Counted from the stretch's first letter, positions 45,624 to 55,251 are shown. The stretch: DNA of 64,000 nt from CAYUYV01 sp050331455 (GCA_050331455.1 JBHJGV010000023.1:1-64000); one strand, 5' to 3'. The notes: generated from the letters alone by a model not told the origin. Program-made: numbers and translations.

Positions 45624-46424
45624 ATGGTGAAGCAAATGCGCAAGGCCCTTGGCCTTGCCCGTCACGGCATCCTGATCGCCATGGCGGCCCTGATACTGAC
45701 GGTCGGACCACCGGCCAAGGCCCAAACCGAACCCAATGATCGCAGCCTGGTGGTCGTTCGGGGCAAAGCTACGGGATTTCGCGTCGGCGACATCCTTCGG
45801 GTCGGACAAACCCTGCGCCTTGGCCAGGGCGAGGAACTCGAGCTTTTGTCCTCACGCGGGCGGAAGGTGATCTACAAAGGCCCCTATTCCGGCCCCGTGA
45901 GCGCCCGCGGCCAACCCGAGGACCGCACCCGCCTTCAGCTCATCCGAGACGCCATTTTCGGCCTCGACGAAGGGACCCGCGTCCTGGGCGGCACGCGCAT
46001 GGCGCCCCGCCCGCCGGAACCGTCCGGCGATACGGTGGACAGCCTGCCCGAACCGGTCGGCCCCCAGGGCCCGTCAATCCTGATCGACCTTTCCGAGGAA
46101 GATGTCTGGTGCGCGGTCGACGACCTGCCGCTATGGCTGGTGCGCCCGAAATTCGGCCGGGCCAAAGCCACCTTGAGCCAAACGCCCGATGGCGAGTCGG
46201 CGTCCCTGGTCTGGTCGTTCTTCAGCGACGCTGCGGCCTGGCCCGCTGCGGTGCCCCAGGAGGACGGCAGCCGGTACATGGTGCGCTTCGACAGCGGAAC
46301 CCAAGTCGCCTTCACCTTACGCAAGGTCGCGACCACCGGGGAGCCCGCCCAGGACCTTGTGGCCCTGGCCCAGAGCGGATGCCGGACCCAGGTGTCGCGC
46401 GCCATCGCGGCCACCACGCGGTAA
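45624..46424 (+). CDS. exported FecR-like domain protein
   Basis: About 266 aa with a Sec signal peptide (HGILIAMAALILTVGPPAKAQ, cleavage near 34). Residues 45-90 have the FecR-type strand pattern VGDILRVGQTLRLGQGEELELLSSRG, a fold that binds or senses envelope polymers. The rest is novel: a Pro-rich linker and a C-terminal domain with WCAVDDLPLWL and one terminal Cys. FecR-like proteins often sit next to CHASE2 cyclases, which fits the divergent cyclase gene 196 bp away. ATG 45624 follows GGGAGGAG. The gene is closed by a strong terminator. Confidence 0.75.
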   Translation: MVKQMRKALGLARHGILIAMAALILTVGPPAKAQTEPNDRSLVVVRGKATGFRVGDILRVGQTLRLGQGEELELLSSRGRKVIYKGPYSGPVSARGQPEDRTRLQLIRDAIFGLDEGTRVLGGTRMAPRPPEPSGDTVDSLPEPVGPQGPSILIDLSEEDVWCAVDDLPLWLVRPKFGRAKATLSQTPDGESASLVWSFFSDAAAWPAAVPQEDGSRYMVRFDSGTQVAFTLRKVATTGEPAQDLVALAQSGCRTQVSRAIAATTR

Positions 46425-46441
46425 AACCGATGCCCGGGACG

Positions 46442-46476
46442 AAACGGCCGGTCCCTGCGCCCGGCCGTTTTGTCTT
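46442..46476. terminator. strong intrinsic terminator between convergent genes
   Basis: aaacggccgg (46442-46451) and ccggccgttt (46461-46470) are a perfect 10-bp stem around tccctgcgc, followed by tgtctt. The A/T ends make it usable on both strands, and it lies between the converging FecR-like and DUF6491-like genes. Confidence 0.85.
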
Positions 46477-46478
46477 GA

Positions 46479-47135
46479 TCACAGCCGCGTTTCGCGGGTT
46501 TTCGCAGCCTGAGGGGCCTCAGAGGTCTGCCGCGCCCGGGTCCGCTCGGCGACGAGATACCGGGCATGGTCCGGACTGCTGACCCGCTCGATGGTGCGAA
46601 CGAAACACCGGAAGCGGCCCACGAAAATGCGCTCCCCGGCCCCACCGCACAGCCGGCCCGTGCGAGAGGCGGTCTTGATCCGGACGGCAAAGCGCAATTC
46701 GGGGCAGAATCCCGCGAAGCTCACCAGGTAAGGGCGCCGGGCACTCTCGAAAAAGACGGCATGTTCCTCGTCGATGACCTGGAAGTCGCGCAAAAGGCGG
46801 ACATTGATGCAGGCCTGGCGCGGCTCTCGCCAGGCGGGGTCTTTCGTAAACGGTGTGTCCGGCTGGGCCTGCGCCGCTTGCCCCGACATCTCATTCACCG
46901 TCAGGTCTTGGGCGGTGGGGGGCACGCGGCTTTCAGCTGTGCTGACGGGATCGGGCGCGATCCGGGTGGTCAGTTCACCATGGGCTGCATGCGCCGCGAT
47001 CCGGTCCTCAACCCCTTTTTCCGCTTGCGCCGAGGACATGCCGGCGCCGCCGAAAGCAAAGCCGAAGCCGATGAGGAGGCCAAAAATCGCCGTTCGCGCA
47101 CGCTGCGCCGGGTGGTCTTCGCAAAGTGGCTTCAT
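46479..47135 (-). CDS. DUF6491-like exported protein
   Basis: About 218 aa with a signal peptide (FGLLIGFGFAFGGAGMSSAQA). The C-terminal domain (ACINVRLLRDFQVIDEEHAVFFES and CPELRFAVRIKTASRTGRLCGGAGERI) has the Cys, Arg and strand pattern of DUF6491 proteins, a family without known function, found in alphaproteobacteria and gammaproteobacteria. Two to four cysteines could form disulfides in the periplasm. The Arg-rich tail is basic. Start at ATG 47135 because upstream residues are not signal-like. Convergent with the FecR-like gene. Confidence 0.7.
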   Translation of the reverse strand: MKPLCEDHPAQRARTAIFGLLIGFGFAFGGAGMSSAQAEKGVEDRIAAHAAHGELTTRIAPDPVSTAESRVPPTAQDLTVNEMSGQAAQAQPDTPFTKDPAWREPRQACINVRLLRDFQVIDEEHAVFFESARRPYLVSFAGFCPELRFAVRIKTASRTGRLCGGAGERIFVGRFRCFVRTIERVSSPDHARYLVAERTRARQTSEAPQAAKTRETRL

Positions 47136-47216
47136 GGCACCCCTTCCCCGTGACATTGTCGCATGGATGGCCGGACAGCCCAGCCTGTCCTCAAACGTAA
47201 CATGGTTAATGCCCCG

Positions 47217-48425
47217 ATGAGCGTCACGATCGATCATATCCGAAAGGCCCGGTCCGTGATCGCCGGGGCCGTGGAAGATACACCTTTCGTTTTATCTCGC
47301 ACGCTTTCGGCCGTTTTAGGCGCCGAAATCCACCTAAAATTCGAGAATTTGCAGTTCACGGCCTCGTTCAAGGAGCGGGGAGCCCTGAATAAGCTCGCCA
47401 GCCTGGCTCCCGAGGAGCAAAAAAGGGGGGTCGTGGCCATGTCCGCGGGCAATCATGCCCAGGGCGTGGCCTATCATGCCCAACGACTGGGTATTCCCGC
47501 CGTGATCGTGATGCCTCGCGCCACGCCTTACGTGAAAGTGCGCCAGACCGCCCATTTCGGCGCCCGTATCGTGCTGGAGGGCGACACCCTGTCCGAGGCG
47601 TCGGCCTTCGCCCATATCATCGCGGCGCGCGAGGGCCTCGTGTTCGTCCACCCCTATGACGATCCGCACATCATCGCCGGTCAGGGCACCCTCGCCCTCG
47701 AAATGCTGGGCGCGGTGCCCGATCTCGACATTCTCGTCGTGCCCATCGGGGGCGGCGGGCTCATTTCCGGCATGGGCATCGCCGCCAAGGCCCTCAAGCC
47801 GGATATTCGCGTGATTGGTGTGGAGGCAGAACTCTATCCGTCCATGTCCGCCGCCCTGCGGGGCGAGGCCTCCCGCTGCGGCGGCACCACCATCGCCGAA
47901 GGCATCGCAGTCAAGGATATCAGCGAGACGACGGTGGACATCGCGCGGCGCGTTGTCGACAGCGTGATCACGGTCACGGAGCGGGACCTGGAGCGGGCGA
48001 TCAATATGCTGCTAACGATCGAAAAAACGGTCGCGGAGGGGGCCGGGGCCGCGGGCCTCGCCGCCGTGATGGCCAGTCCCCACGACTTCCGGGGCCGCAA
48101 GGTTGGCATTCCCCTGTGCGGCGGCAATATCGATCCCCGCCTGCTGGCCTCCGTGATCATGCGCGAGATGATGCATGACGGGCGCATTGCCCGCATCGGC
48201 GTGGATGTGGCCGACTCGCCGGGCCAGCTCGCCCGGGTCGCCGGAATCGTTGGTGAGTATGGGTGCAGTGTCATCGAGGTGTCCCACCACCGTCTGGCCC
48301 TCGACATGTCGGCCAAGCATGCGACCCTGGAAATGATGATCGAGGCGCGGGACAAGGATCAGGTCCGCGATATCGTGGCCCGGCTGCGCCAGGATGGGTT
48401 CACCGTGCGCGGCGATCCGTCCTGA
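47217..48425 (+). CDS. ilvA: threonine ammonia-lyase (IlvA/TdcB-type, with ACT domain)
   Basis: About 402 aa PLP enzyme: L-threonine to 2-oxobutanoate, feeding isoleucine synthesis. The PLP-Lys motif SFKERGALNKL near 50, SAGNHAQGVAYHA and the Gly-rich VVPIGGGGLISG are conserved; the last 75 residues (VADSPGQLARVAGIVGEYGCSVIEVSHHR) are an ACT domain that may bind isoleucine or valine. Length and single ACT fit the shorter biosynthetic or catabolic type. ATG 47217 gives the usual N-terminus; an ATG at 47202 adds five residues. Confidence 0.92.
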   Translation: MSVTIDHIRKARSVIAGAVEDTPFVLSRTLSAVLGAEIHLKFENLQFTASFKERGALNKLASLAPEEQKRGVVAMSAGNHAQGVAYHAQRLGIPAVIVMPRATPYVKVRQTAHFGARIVLEGDTLSEASAFAHIIAAREGLVFVHPYDDPHIIAGQGTLALEMLGAVPDLDILVVPIGGGGLISGMGIAAKALKPDIRVIGVEAELYPSMSAALRGEASRCGGTTIAEGIAVKDISETTVDIARRVVDSVITVTERDLERAINMLLTIEKTVAEGAGAAGLAAVMASPHDFRGRKVGIPLCGGNIDPRLLASVIMREMMHDGRIARIGVDVADSPGQLARVAGIVGEYGCSVIEVSHHRLALDMSAKHATLEMMIEARDKDQVRDIVARLRQDGFTVRGDPS

Positions 48426-48635
48426 TCGATGGGACCGCCCGGACAGGCCCTCCAGGCTGTGGGCCATCACGGACGCGGCCGTGTTTTGTTTGTACCGAAG
48501 CGCCGCCGGCGGCATATGTCATTTTGAAACGGAAATGGAAACGGACGGGCGCGCACGGACGGGATGCCGATTGGGACCCGACCTGACCCGGCCGGATCAC
48601 AAGAAGCCGGATCGCAAGAAAAGGGACAGATCGAC

Positions 48636-49832
48636 ATGGATGTGGCAGTCGTCGGGGGTGGCATAATCGGTCTGAGCATCGCGTGGTCTCTCCAACGTGC
48701 GGGAGCCCGGGTCAGCGTGTTCGACGCGGGCCGGGTGGGCCGCGGCGCGAGTTGGGCGGCGGGCGGCATGCTGGCAGCCCATGTGGAAGAGGACGCTTCC
48801 GACCCGGCCTTTTTGAATGCCGCCCGGACCAGCCAGACATTGTGGCCCGGCTTCGCCGCCGCCCTCGAAGCCGCCTCCGGCGAGGCCCTCGCCGTGGACC
48901 GCACCGGCACCATCGTTGCCACCTTCGACCCGATCGCAGCCCAGCGCTGGCGCGGCGTGGTGCGCCGGGCGAGTCCGTCCCATCAGCTCACCTGGCTCGA
49001 AGCGCGCCAGGCCCGGTCCCTCGAGCCTTCTCTTGCGGCCGATTGCATCGGCGCCGTGTCCAGTGCGCTTGACGGCCAGGTCGATCCCCGGGCCGCCGTG
49101 TCCGCCCTGATCAAGGCCGCCCGGTCTTCCGGCGTCCAGATCCACGAGGACGAACCCGTTCTGGCCGTCGAGGAGCGGTCCGGCCGCGTGACCGGCATCG
49201 TGACACCGACCCGGACCCTCGGCTGTGACGCGGCGGTCATCGCCGCCGGCGCCTGGAGCGGGCGCCTGACGGGACCGGGTCTCGGGGCCGACCTGCCCGT
49301 GCGGCCGGTCAAGGGTCAGATGGCCTGCCTCGCCTGGGACCAGCCGGGGCCCATGCCGCGGCGGGTGATCTGGGGTCCGGATGTCTACCTCATTCCGCGT
49401 CAGGACGGGCGCCTCCTGGTCGGCGCGACCGTCGAGGATGCCGATTTCGACCCGCGACTGACCGCCGGCGCCATGGCGCGGCTGCTGTCGGCGGCCACCC
49501 GCGTGCTGCCCCAGGCCCGCGAGTGCGGCCTTGTCGAGATGTGGGCCGGCTTCCGCCCGGCCGCACCGGATCGCCGCCCGCTCATCGGCCTCGGGGCCCT
49601 CGACGGGCTGACGATCGCGACCGGCCACCACCGCAACGGCATTCTGCTTGCGCCCGTGACCGCGGATGTGGTCTGCGATCTGGTGTTGGGGGCGCCGCCG
49701 CGCCATGACCTGTCGTCCTTCTCGCCGTCGCGCTTCTGGCGCGCCGGACCGCGCCGCGAGATGGGCGCAACCCCGGGCCGGACGTCATTCGGGCAGAGCG
49801 GCGGGCGCGCAGACGACCGGATCACGCAGTGA
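48636..49832 (+). CDS. thiO: glycine oxidase ThiO-like / D-amino acid oxidase family
   Basis: About 398 aa. FAD-binding GGGIIGLSIAW at the N-terminus, AASWAAGGMLAAHVE-type region, GATVEDADFD and GLVEMWAGFRPAAPDRRPLIG near 310-340, and TGHHRNGILLAP near the end, all matching ThiO. ThiO makes dehydroglycine for the thiazole of thiamine. No thiamine genes are adjacent, so a related D-amino acid or amine oxidase remains possible. ATG 48636 with AAGGGAC. The Arg/Gly-rich last 50 residues look like a poorly conserved tail. Confidence 0.82.
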   Translation: MDVAVVGGGIIGLSIAWSLQRAGARVSVFDAGRVGRGASWAAGGMLAAHVEEDASDPAFLNAARTSQTLWPGFAAALEAASGEALAVDRTGTIVATFDPIAAQRWRGVVRRASPSHQLTWLEARQARSLEPSLAADCIGAVSSALDGQVDPRAAVSALIKAARSSGVQIHEDEPVLAVEERSGRVTGIVTPTRTLGCDAAVIAAGAWSGRLTGPGLGADLPVRPVKGQMACLAWDQPGPMPRRVIWGPDVYLIPRQDGRLLVGATVEDADFDPRLTAGAMARLLSAATRVLPQARECGLVEMWAGFRPAAPDRRPLIGLGALDGLTIATGHHRNGILLAPVTADVVCDLVLGAPPRHDLSSFSPSRFWRAGPRREMGATPGRTSFGQSGGRADDRITQ

Positions 49833-49902
49833 AAGACCGGCATGGGGATTACGGCGGGCGGCGCCTGAACCGGACCGCAGCCGCGCAAGATGGGCGAGAG
49901 AG

Positions 49903-50898
49903 ATGCTGGAACCGTTTTTCTGGACCGTGGTCGGTCTGACCCTTCTGATGCTCGGCGGCGATGCCGTTGTGCGCGGCGCCGCCGGGGTGGCCAAACAGAG
50001 TGGCGTGTCGGAGCTGCTGACGGGCATCGTCATCGTGGCTTTCGGGACCTCGGCGCCCGAACTCGTGGTCGCGCTCCAGTCGGTCTATGACGGCGTTCCG
50101 GACGTGGCCGTCGGCAATGTGATCGGCAGCAATATCGCCAATATCCTCCTGGTGCTCGGCTTCGGTGCCATGCTCTTCCCGATCCCCATGAGCCAGAACG
50201 TGTTGTTCCGCGACGGTGTGGTGGTGCTCGCCGCCAGCGGCTTTTTTGTCTGGCTGGGCGCGCTCGGAGCGATTTCCTTCTCCGCCGGCGTGGTGCTCAC
50301 GAGCGCCCTCGCGGTCTATCTCGTTTATTCCTATGTCACCGAACAGGCCGCCCCGGCGCCGGCCAAGGCCATCGAGAACCGCGCGCGCCTCGTCGACGCG
50401 CTCAACGGGCGCCAGTTCGCCGTCCAGATCGTCATGCTGCTGACGGGTTTCCTGGCTCTGTTCTTCGGCGCCAAATGGCTGATCTTCGGAGCCATCGAGA
50501 TCGCCCGGTGGCTAGAAGTCTCCGAAGCGGTGATCGGCGTCAGCATTGTCGCCGTGGGCACCTCCGTTCCCGAACTCGCGGCCGTCTCCGTGGCTGCTTT
50601 GCGCCGACATCCGGAAGTGGTGCTGGGCAGCATTGTGGGCAGCAACATCTTCAACATTCTGGCGGTGCTCGGCATTACGGCGTTGTTCCAACCCGTTGCA
50701 ATCTCCAGCCGCTTCTATGAATTCGACCTTTGGCTGATGTTATCCGTGGTGGTGATCTTCCTGATCTTCCTGTCGAGCGACGCCCGATTGTCGCGCCTGG
50801 AAGGTGCGCTGATGCTGGTCGGCTATGTGGCCTATATCCTGATTCTGTATTCCGGGATCCTGCCGGAGCCCGTCATACCCGCTCCGTCAGGGGGCTGA
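49903..50898 (+). CDS. calcium/sodium antiporter (YrbG family)
   Basis: About 331 aa, ten membrane segments in two inverted halves. Each half has the alpha-repeat of the Ca2+:cation antiporter superfamily: FGTSAPELVVAL with GNVIGSNIANILL, and VGTSVPELAAVSVAALR with GSIVGSNIFNIL. Predicted to exchange Na+ (or K+) for Ca2+ at the inner membrane. ATG 49903 follows a GGGCGAGAG. Downstream of the ThiO-like gene by 70 bp, perhaps on one transcript. Confidence 0.92.
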   Translation: MLEPFFWTVVGLTLLMLGGDAVVRGAAGVAKQSGVSELLTGIVIVAFGTSAPELVVALQSVYDGVPDVAVGNVIGSNIANILLVLGFGAMLFPIPMSQNVLFRDGVVVLAASGFFVWLGALGAISFSAGVVLTSALAVYLVYSYVTEQAAPAPAKAIENRARLVDALNGRQFAVQIVMLLTGFLALFFGAKWLIFGAIEIARWLEVSEAVIGVSIVAVGTSVPELAAVSVAALRRHPEVVLGSIVGSNIFNILAVLGITALFQPVAISSRFYEFDLWLMLSVVVIFLIFLSSDARLSRLEGALMLVGYVAYILILYSGILPEPVIPAPSGG

Positions 50899-51019
50899 CG
50901 GGGCGGCGCACCGAACCGGTTGGCCGTCCCGTTTGCCGAACCCGGACCACGATCCCGTGGCCACGCCAGCCACAAGAGAGCGCAGCGGCGCCAGCCACGA
51001 TGGAGCGGAGACAAAGCCC

Positions 51020-52186
51020 ATGGATTTCACTCTCGACCAAGACCGCCAGTCCATCATCGAAGCGGTAAACCGCGTCTGCGCCGCCTATCCGGACGAATAT
51101 TGGCGTGAGCGCGACCGAACGGGCACCTTCCCGGAAGAGTTCGTGGCCGACATGGCCGCCGGCGGCTGGTTGGGGATCGCGCTGCCGGAGGATGTGGGCG
51201 GATCGGGTCTCGGCGTGCTGGAGACATCCCTCATGATGCGGACGGTCGCCGAGTCCGGCGCCGCCATGCAGGGCGTGTCCGCGATCCATGTGAACCTGTT
51301 CGGCCCCCTGCCCCTCGCCCTGTTCGGCACGCCGGAACAAAAGCACCACCACCTGCCCCGCCTGATCTCCGGCGAAGACCGCATGTGTTTCGGGGTCACC
51401 GAGCCCAATTCCGGCCTCGACACCTCCTCCATCCAGACCAAGGCGGAGCTGGACGGCAACGGCTATGTCATCAATGGGCGGAAGATCTGGACCACGACGG
51501 CCCAGACCGCCAATAAGATCCTGCTTATCGCCCGCACCACGCCGCGCGAGAAATGCGCCAAGCCCACCGAGGGCATGAGCCTGTTCTACACGGACATGAA
51601 CCGCGATTTCATCGATGCCCAGGTCATCGAAAAGATGGGCCGCAAATCGGTGGAGTGTAACACCGTGTTTATCGACGGCCTGCGGGTGCCCCTTGAGGAC
51701 CGGGTCGGGGAAGAAGGCAAGGGCTTCCAGTATCTCATCCACGGGCTGAATCCGGAACGCATCCTGTTCGGCATCGAGGCCGTCGGCATCGGCCGCGCGG
51801 CCCTGCGCAAAGCCGTTCAATATGCCAAGGAACGGGAGGTCTTCGGCCGGCCCATCGGCATGAACCAGGGCGTCCAGCACCCCCTCGCCCGGTCTTGGGC
51901 CGAATTGGAGGCCGCCGAGCTTCTCGCCCTCAAGGCCGCGGCTCTGTTCGATGCCAACCAGCCCTGCGGCGCGGAGGCCAATGCGGCCAAGCTGATGGGC
52001 TCGGAGGCCGGGTACCATGCCTGCGAACGGGCAATCCTGGCCCATGGTGGCATGGGCTATGCCAAGGAATATGACGTGGAGCGCTATTTCCGGGAAGTGA
52101 TGATCACCCGTATCGCCCCCGTCAGTACCGAGATGATCCTGAATTTCATTGGCGAACGCGTTCTTGGCCTACCCCGGTCCTACTAA
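51020..52186 (+). CDS. acyl-CoA dehydrogenase
   Basis: About 388 aa. FTLDQDRQSIIEAVNRV at the start, VTEPNSGLDTSSIQTKA near 130-145, GRKIWTTTAQ, then EVFGRPIGMNQGVQHPLA and ILAHGGMGYAKEYDVERYFRE near 340. Unlike the usual TEPEAGSD, the block reads EPNSGLD, typical of a subgroup of uncharacterised enzymes. FAD flavoprotein, cytoplasmic, electrons to ETF. Fourth acyl-CoA dehydrogenase in the window. ATG 51020 follows GGAGCGGAG. Confidence 0.9.
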   Translation: MDFTLDQDRQSIIEAVNRVCAAYPDEYWRERDRTGTFPEEFVADMAAGGWLGIALPEDVGGSGLGVLETSLMMRTVAESGAAMQGVSAIHVNLFGPLPLALFGTPEQKHHHLPRLISGEDRMCFGVTEPNSGLDTSSIQTKAELDGNGYVINGRKIWTTTAQTANKILLIARTTPREKCAKPTEGMSLFYTDMNRDFIDAQVIEKMGRKSVECNTVFIDGLRVPLEDRVGEEGKGFQYLIHGLNPERILFGIEAVGIGRAALRKAVQYAKEREVFGRPIGMNQGVQHPLARSWAELEAAELLALKAAALFDANQPCGAEANAAKLMGSEAGYHACERAILAHGGMGYAKEYDVERYFREVMITRIAPVSTEMILNFIGERVLGLPRSY

Positions 52187-52300
52187 GTCGCGACGGTGTG
52201 GCTGGCTTTTCGCCCGGTCCGGCGAGCGGCGTGGTTCACCCGTCTTTGCACATGGTTTTCTCCAGCGGTGCAGTCCTCGTATCCTGCGGCGGAAGGACCG

Positions 52301-52768
52301 TCACGCCCGGCGCCACATCATGCGGATGTCGGGCGTTTTCTCCTCGTTGCGCAACCCGTCCGTGACCTCAACCTCTTCAAATCCATGCCGCGCATAAAAG
52401 GCGCGGGCGCCTGTGTTGCTTTGAAACGTCCAGAGCTGGAGCGTGGTCGAAACCGCCTGGGCCTCGGCCAGCAACAAAGCGCCGATCCCCGTGCGCCAGT
52501 TTTCCGGGGCCACATAGAGATGCCCCAGCCACCCGTCCGAAAAGGCGACAAAGCCGGCCACCTGTCCGGAAACGTCCGCGATCAGCACATTTTGCTTCGG
52601 AAGGACTTCTTCCCGGAAGAAGATCAGATCTTCCTCAGGCGTGTGCACAATTGGCAGCCATGGCATGGCGTGTCCGCGCGCCCCTCTGTGCACGCGCGCC
52701 AATGCGGGTGCGTCCCCGGCCACGGCCTCTCTCAGCAAGAGCGGCACATTGTGCACCATCAGGATCAT
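52301..52768 (-). CDS. GNAT-family N-acetyltransferase
   Basis: 155 aa. Central GHLYVAPENWRTGIGALLLAEA carries the acetyl-CoA pyrophosphate loop in a variant form (R-T-G-I-G-A instead of RGxGxG/A). The end NTGARAFYARHGFEEVE is the usual last GNAT strand. Substrate unknown. Its ATG overlaps the stop of the response-regulator gene (ATGA), so the two are translationally coupled. Confidence 0.88.
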   Translation of the reverse strand: MILMVHNVPLLLREAVAGDAPALARVHRGARGHAMPWLPIVHTPEEDLIFFREEVLPKQNVLIADVSGQVAGFVAFSDGWLGHLYVAPENWRTGIGALLLAEAQAVSTTLQLWTFQSNTGARAFYARHGFEEVEVTDGLRNEEKTPDIRMMWRRA

Positions 52769-53460
52769 TGTCCTTGCGATACGGCGGGCATGCCCACTTT
52801 ATAGCCATGGCCGCGGATGGTGTGGATGAGCGGGGTGGCGCCGTCGCCATCAACCTTGCGGCGCAGGCGGGCGATGCAGGCTTCCAGTACATTGGTCGTG
52901 CCGGAGCTCTTTTCACCCCAGATCCTGTCGAAAATGGCATCGCGGGAGAAGACTTTGTCTGGCCCGCTCATGAGCAATTGCAAAAGCGCGAATTCCTTGG
53001 AGGTGAGCGAGATTTCCCGCTCGCCCCGGCGCACCCGGAAGCGTTTGGGATCAAGCGTCAAATCTGCCACCTGATAGATTTCAGGGCTGCGAAGCTGGCC
53101 GCGCCCGCGGCGGGTCAGCGCTTCGATTCGGGCCAGAAGCTCGTCGAACTCGAAGGGTTTGCCCAGATAATCATCCGCGCCAGAGCGCAGCCCATGGACC
53201 TTGTCGTCCAGGGCATCGAGGGCCGTCAGCATCAGGATCGGCGTGGGCATATCGGCGTCCCGAAGGGCAGAACAGACCTCATGGCCACTGCCGTCGGGCA
53301 GCATCAGATCCAGGACAATACAGTCGAAGCGAATGGAGCAGCCAAGCTGCTTTCCCTGCGCCACCGTATCCACATGGGTCACTGGAAAGCCTTCGGCCTT
53401 CAGGCCCCGGCTTAGGATGTCGGCGATTTCCAGATCGTCCTCGACCAGAAGAAGCGTCAT
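52765..53460 (-). CDS. OmpR-family response regulator
   Basis: About 231 aa. Receiver domain with acidic pocket EDD near residue 9, phosphoacceptor Asp in VLDLMLPDG near 50, Thr in LTALDAL and Lys in GKPFEF. C-terminal winged helix (SLTSKEFALLQLLM and RRKVDGDGATPLIHTIRGHGYKV). Partner of the kinase encoded just upstream with a 37-bp gap, so a two-component pair. Expected to act on nearby promoters, possibly that of the TonB receptor. Confidence 0.93.
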   Translation of the reverse strand: MTLLLVEDDLEIADILSRGLKAEGFPVTHVDTVAQGKQLGCSIRFDCIVLDLMLPDGSGHEVCSALRDADMPTPILMLTALDALDDKVHGLRSGADDYLGKPFEFDELLARIEALTRRGRGQLRSPEIYQVADLTLDPKRFRVRRGEREISLTSKEFALLQLLMSGPDKVFSRDAIFDRIWGEKSSGTTNVLEACIARLRRKVDGDGATPLIHTIRGHGYKVGMPAVSQGQ

Positions 53461-53497
53461 GCCGCCCTGTTCCTTCCCGCCGGGCGGACGGGCCGGC

Positions 53498-55171
53498 TTA
53501 GTGCCGGCCCCCGCCTGCCCGATCATCCGTTTGTGCCGCGCTGGCCGGCCTTTCAGGCGCCAACGGCAAGGTGAGTGTCACCACGACGCCGACGTCAGGC
53601 GCGTTGCGCAAGGCAATGGTGCCGCCCAGGGCATCGACGATCGCCTTGGCCACCGGCAGGCCGAGCCCCGTGCCCTTGCTCGCCTTGGCCGCATTGCTGC
53701 CCCGGTAGAACCGTTCGAACACATGGGGCACGTCCGCCTCCGGCACGCCCACGCCGGTGTCGACCACGGCGATGGCCATGGCGCCGCCGGCCGTGGTCAC
53801 ATCAATATCGACATGGTCGCCAGCGTCGCAATAGCGCACCGCATTGTCGACCAGAATGCTGAGCACCTGACGCAGCCGGCCGGGATCGGCAAGCACTTGA
53901 TGGGTATTCGGGAGGGCGGGTTCGGCCCTCAAAATCACGCCTTTCTGCTCGGCTGCGGGCTTGAAATCCCGCAAGGTCTCGCGCAACAGGGGCGCCACGG
54001 CCACGGGCCGGGTCTGGAACCGGGTCTCGCCGGCATCCGAGCGCGCAATGAAAAGAAGGTCATCGACCAGACGGCCCATATGGCCGCATTTCGTGACGAT
54101 GCGGTGCAGGCTTTCCCGGTAATCGCCGGCCGGCTTGTCTCCGCCCCGCAAGGACACCTCCGCCTCGCCGCGCATGATGGTGAGCGGCGTGCGCAACTCG
54201 TGGCTGATATCGGCGAACAGACGGCGCCGGGCCCGGTCCGTGCGCTCCAGTTTTTCGTTCGCGACCTGAAGGTCGGCGGTGCGCGCCGCAATGCGATCCT
54301 CGAGGCTCTGGTTCAATTGGTGAAGGGCGTTGCGCTGGGCGGCCAGTTGCACGGCCATGCGATTGAAGCTGCGGCCCAACTGTTCGAACTCCGTGCTCTG
54401 GAGCGGCGGGATCCGGTGCAAAAGATCGCCGCCCGCGACGGCATCCGTGCCCGCGGTCAGACTGCGCAAGGGTCGGCGTAAATTGCTGACGAGGTAGATC
54501 CCGACGAAAATCATGAAAGGCGCCGCGAAAAGGACCTGGAGATAGACCACCGATTCGGCTTGGTTGATCAGCATGCGTCCATCGTCATCGACATCATGGA
54601 CCTGGGCGTGTTTTTCCTCGATAAAGCCCCCCAGGATCGTGAAGATCTCACGATAGTCCGTATCGCGAACGAAGGCCTCCAGGACACGGAGCGCCTCTTC
54701 CTCGTTGCCCTCGTTATAGAGGGAGGCGACGTGATTATAGCTTGCATCCATCTCACGCAGCCGCATTTCAAGTCGGTCGACCCGCCCCATGGCCCGGTCA
54801 CGTCCCGCGCCGTGGGTATCCGAGGCAATTTGCGCCCGGATGGCCGTGAGTTCCTGGCGCATGGCACTGTGCAGCCGCGTGCCGATGGGCATCAGGTCCG
54901 GCGCATCCGACAGCACCGAGGCGGTCATCTGTTTGAGGATCAGATGGGTATCGTTGGCAAGGTGCAGATAGTCTGCGAGTTCATGGTGGGCGGCATGGGA
55001 CCGTTCCACCTGGGTGCGGATCTGATGGATGCTGATGACATTCGCAGCGAGACCCGCAATGCCGACCACGAGGACGGCCGCGAAGGCCACTATCAGGCGT
55101 ATCTGGAATGACACCCCGCCCCCGCCGGCCGATGTGAGCGGCTTCAGCCAGGCCATCCGTAATGCCCTCAT
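53498..55171 (-). CDS. sensor histidine kinase (HAMP, HisKA, HATPase_c)
   Basis: About 557 aa inner-membrane kinase. TM1 near residues 18-42, a periplasmic sensor of about 155 residues, TM2, HAMP, then FADISHELRTPLTIM with the phospho-His near 322, N-box LVDNAVRY, G1 DTGVGVP and G2 GTGLGLPVA. The C-terminus is short and basic. The periplasmic domain is not a recognised type. Leads the kinase-regulator-acetyltransferase operon, downstream of a TonB receptor gene. ATG 55171 with GGGAGG. Confidence 0.92.
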   Translation of the reverse strand: MRALRMAWLKPLTSAGGGGVSFQIRLIVAFAAVLVVGIAGLAANVISIHQIRTQVERSHAAHHELADYLHLANDTHLILKQMTASVLSDAPDLMPIGTRLHSAMRQELTAIRAQIASDTHGAGRDRAMGRVDRLEMRLREMDASYNHVASLYNEGNEEEALRVLEAFVRDTDYREIFTILGGFIEEKHAQVHDVDDDGRMLINQAESVVYLQVLFAAPFMIFVGIYLVSNLRRPLRSLTAGTDAVAGGDLLHRIPPLQSTEFEQLGRSFNRMAVQLAAQRNALHQLNQSLEDRIAARTADLQVANEKLERTDRARRRLFADISHELRTPLTIMRGEAEVSLRGGDKPAGDYRESLHRIVTKCGHMGRLVDDLLFIARSDAGETRFQTRPVAVAPLLRETLRDFKPAAEQKGVILRAEPALPNTHQVLADPGRLRQVLSILVDNAVRYCDAGDHVDIDVTTAGGAMAIAVVDTGVGVPEADVPHVFERFYRGSNAAKASKGTGLGLPVAKAIVDALGGTIALRNAPDVGVVVTLTLPLAPERPASAAQTDDRAGGGRH

Positions 55172-55251
55172 GCCCTGCACCTCCCTAAGCTGGCCGCCAT
55201 TATGAACGGCGGGCCGGCGCAAAACCGTCGGCCCATCCCGTCAATCTACCC

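Noticed and set aside
46442..46476. Inverted repeat as an operator for the FecR-like gene
   Set aside because: It lies downstream of both converging genes and has a T-rich tail, so a terminator fits better.
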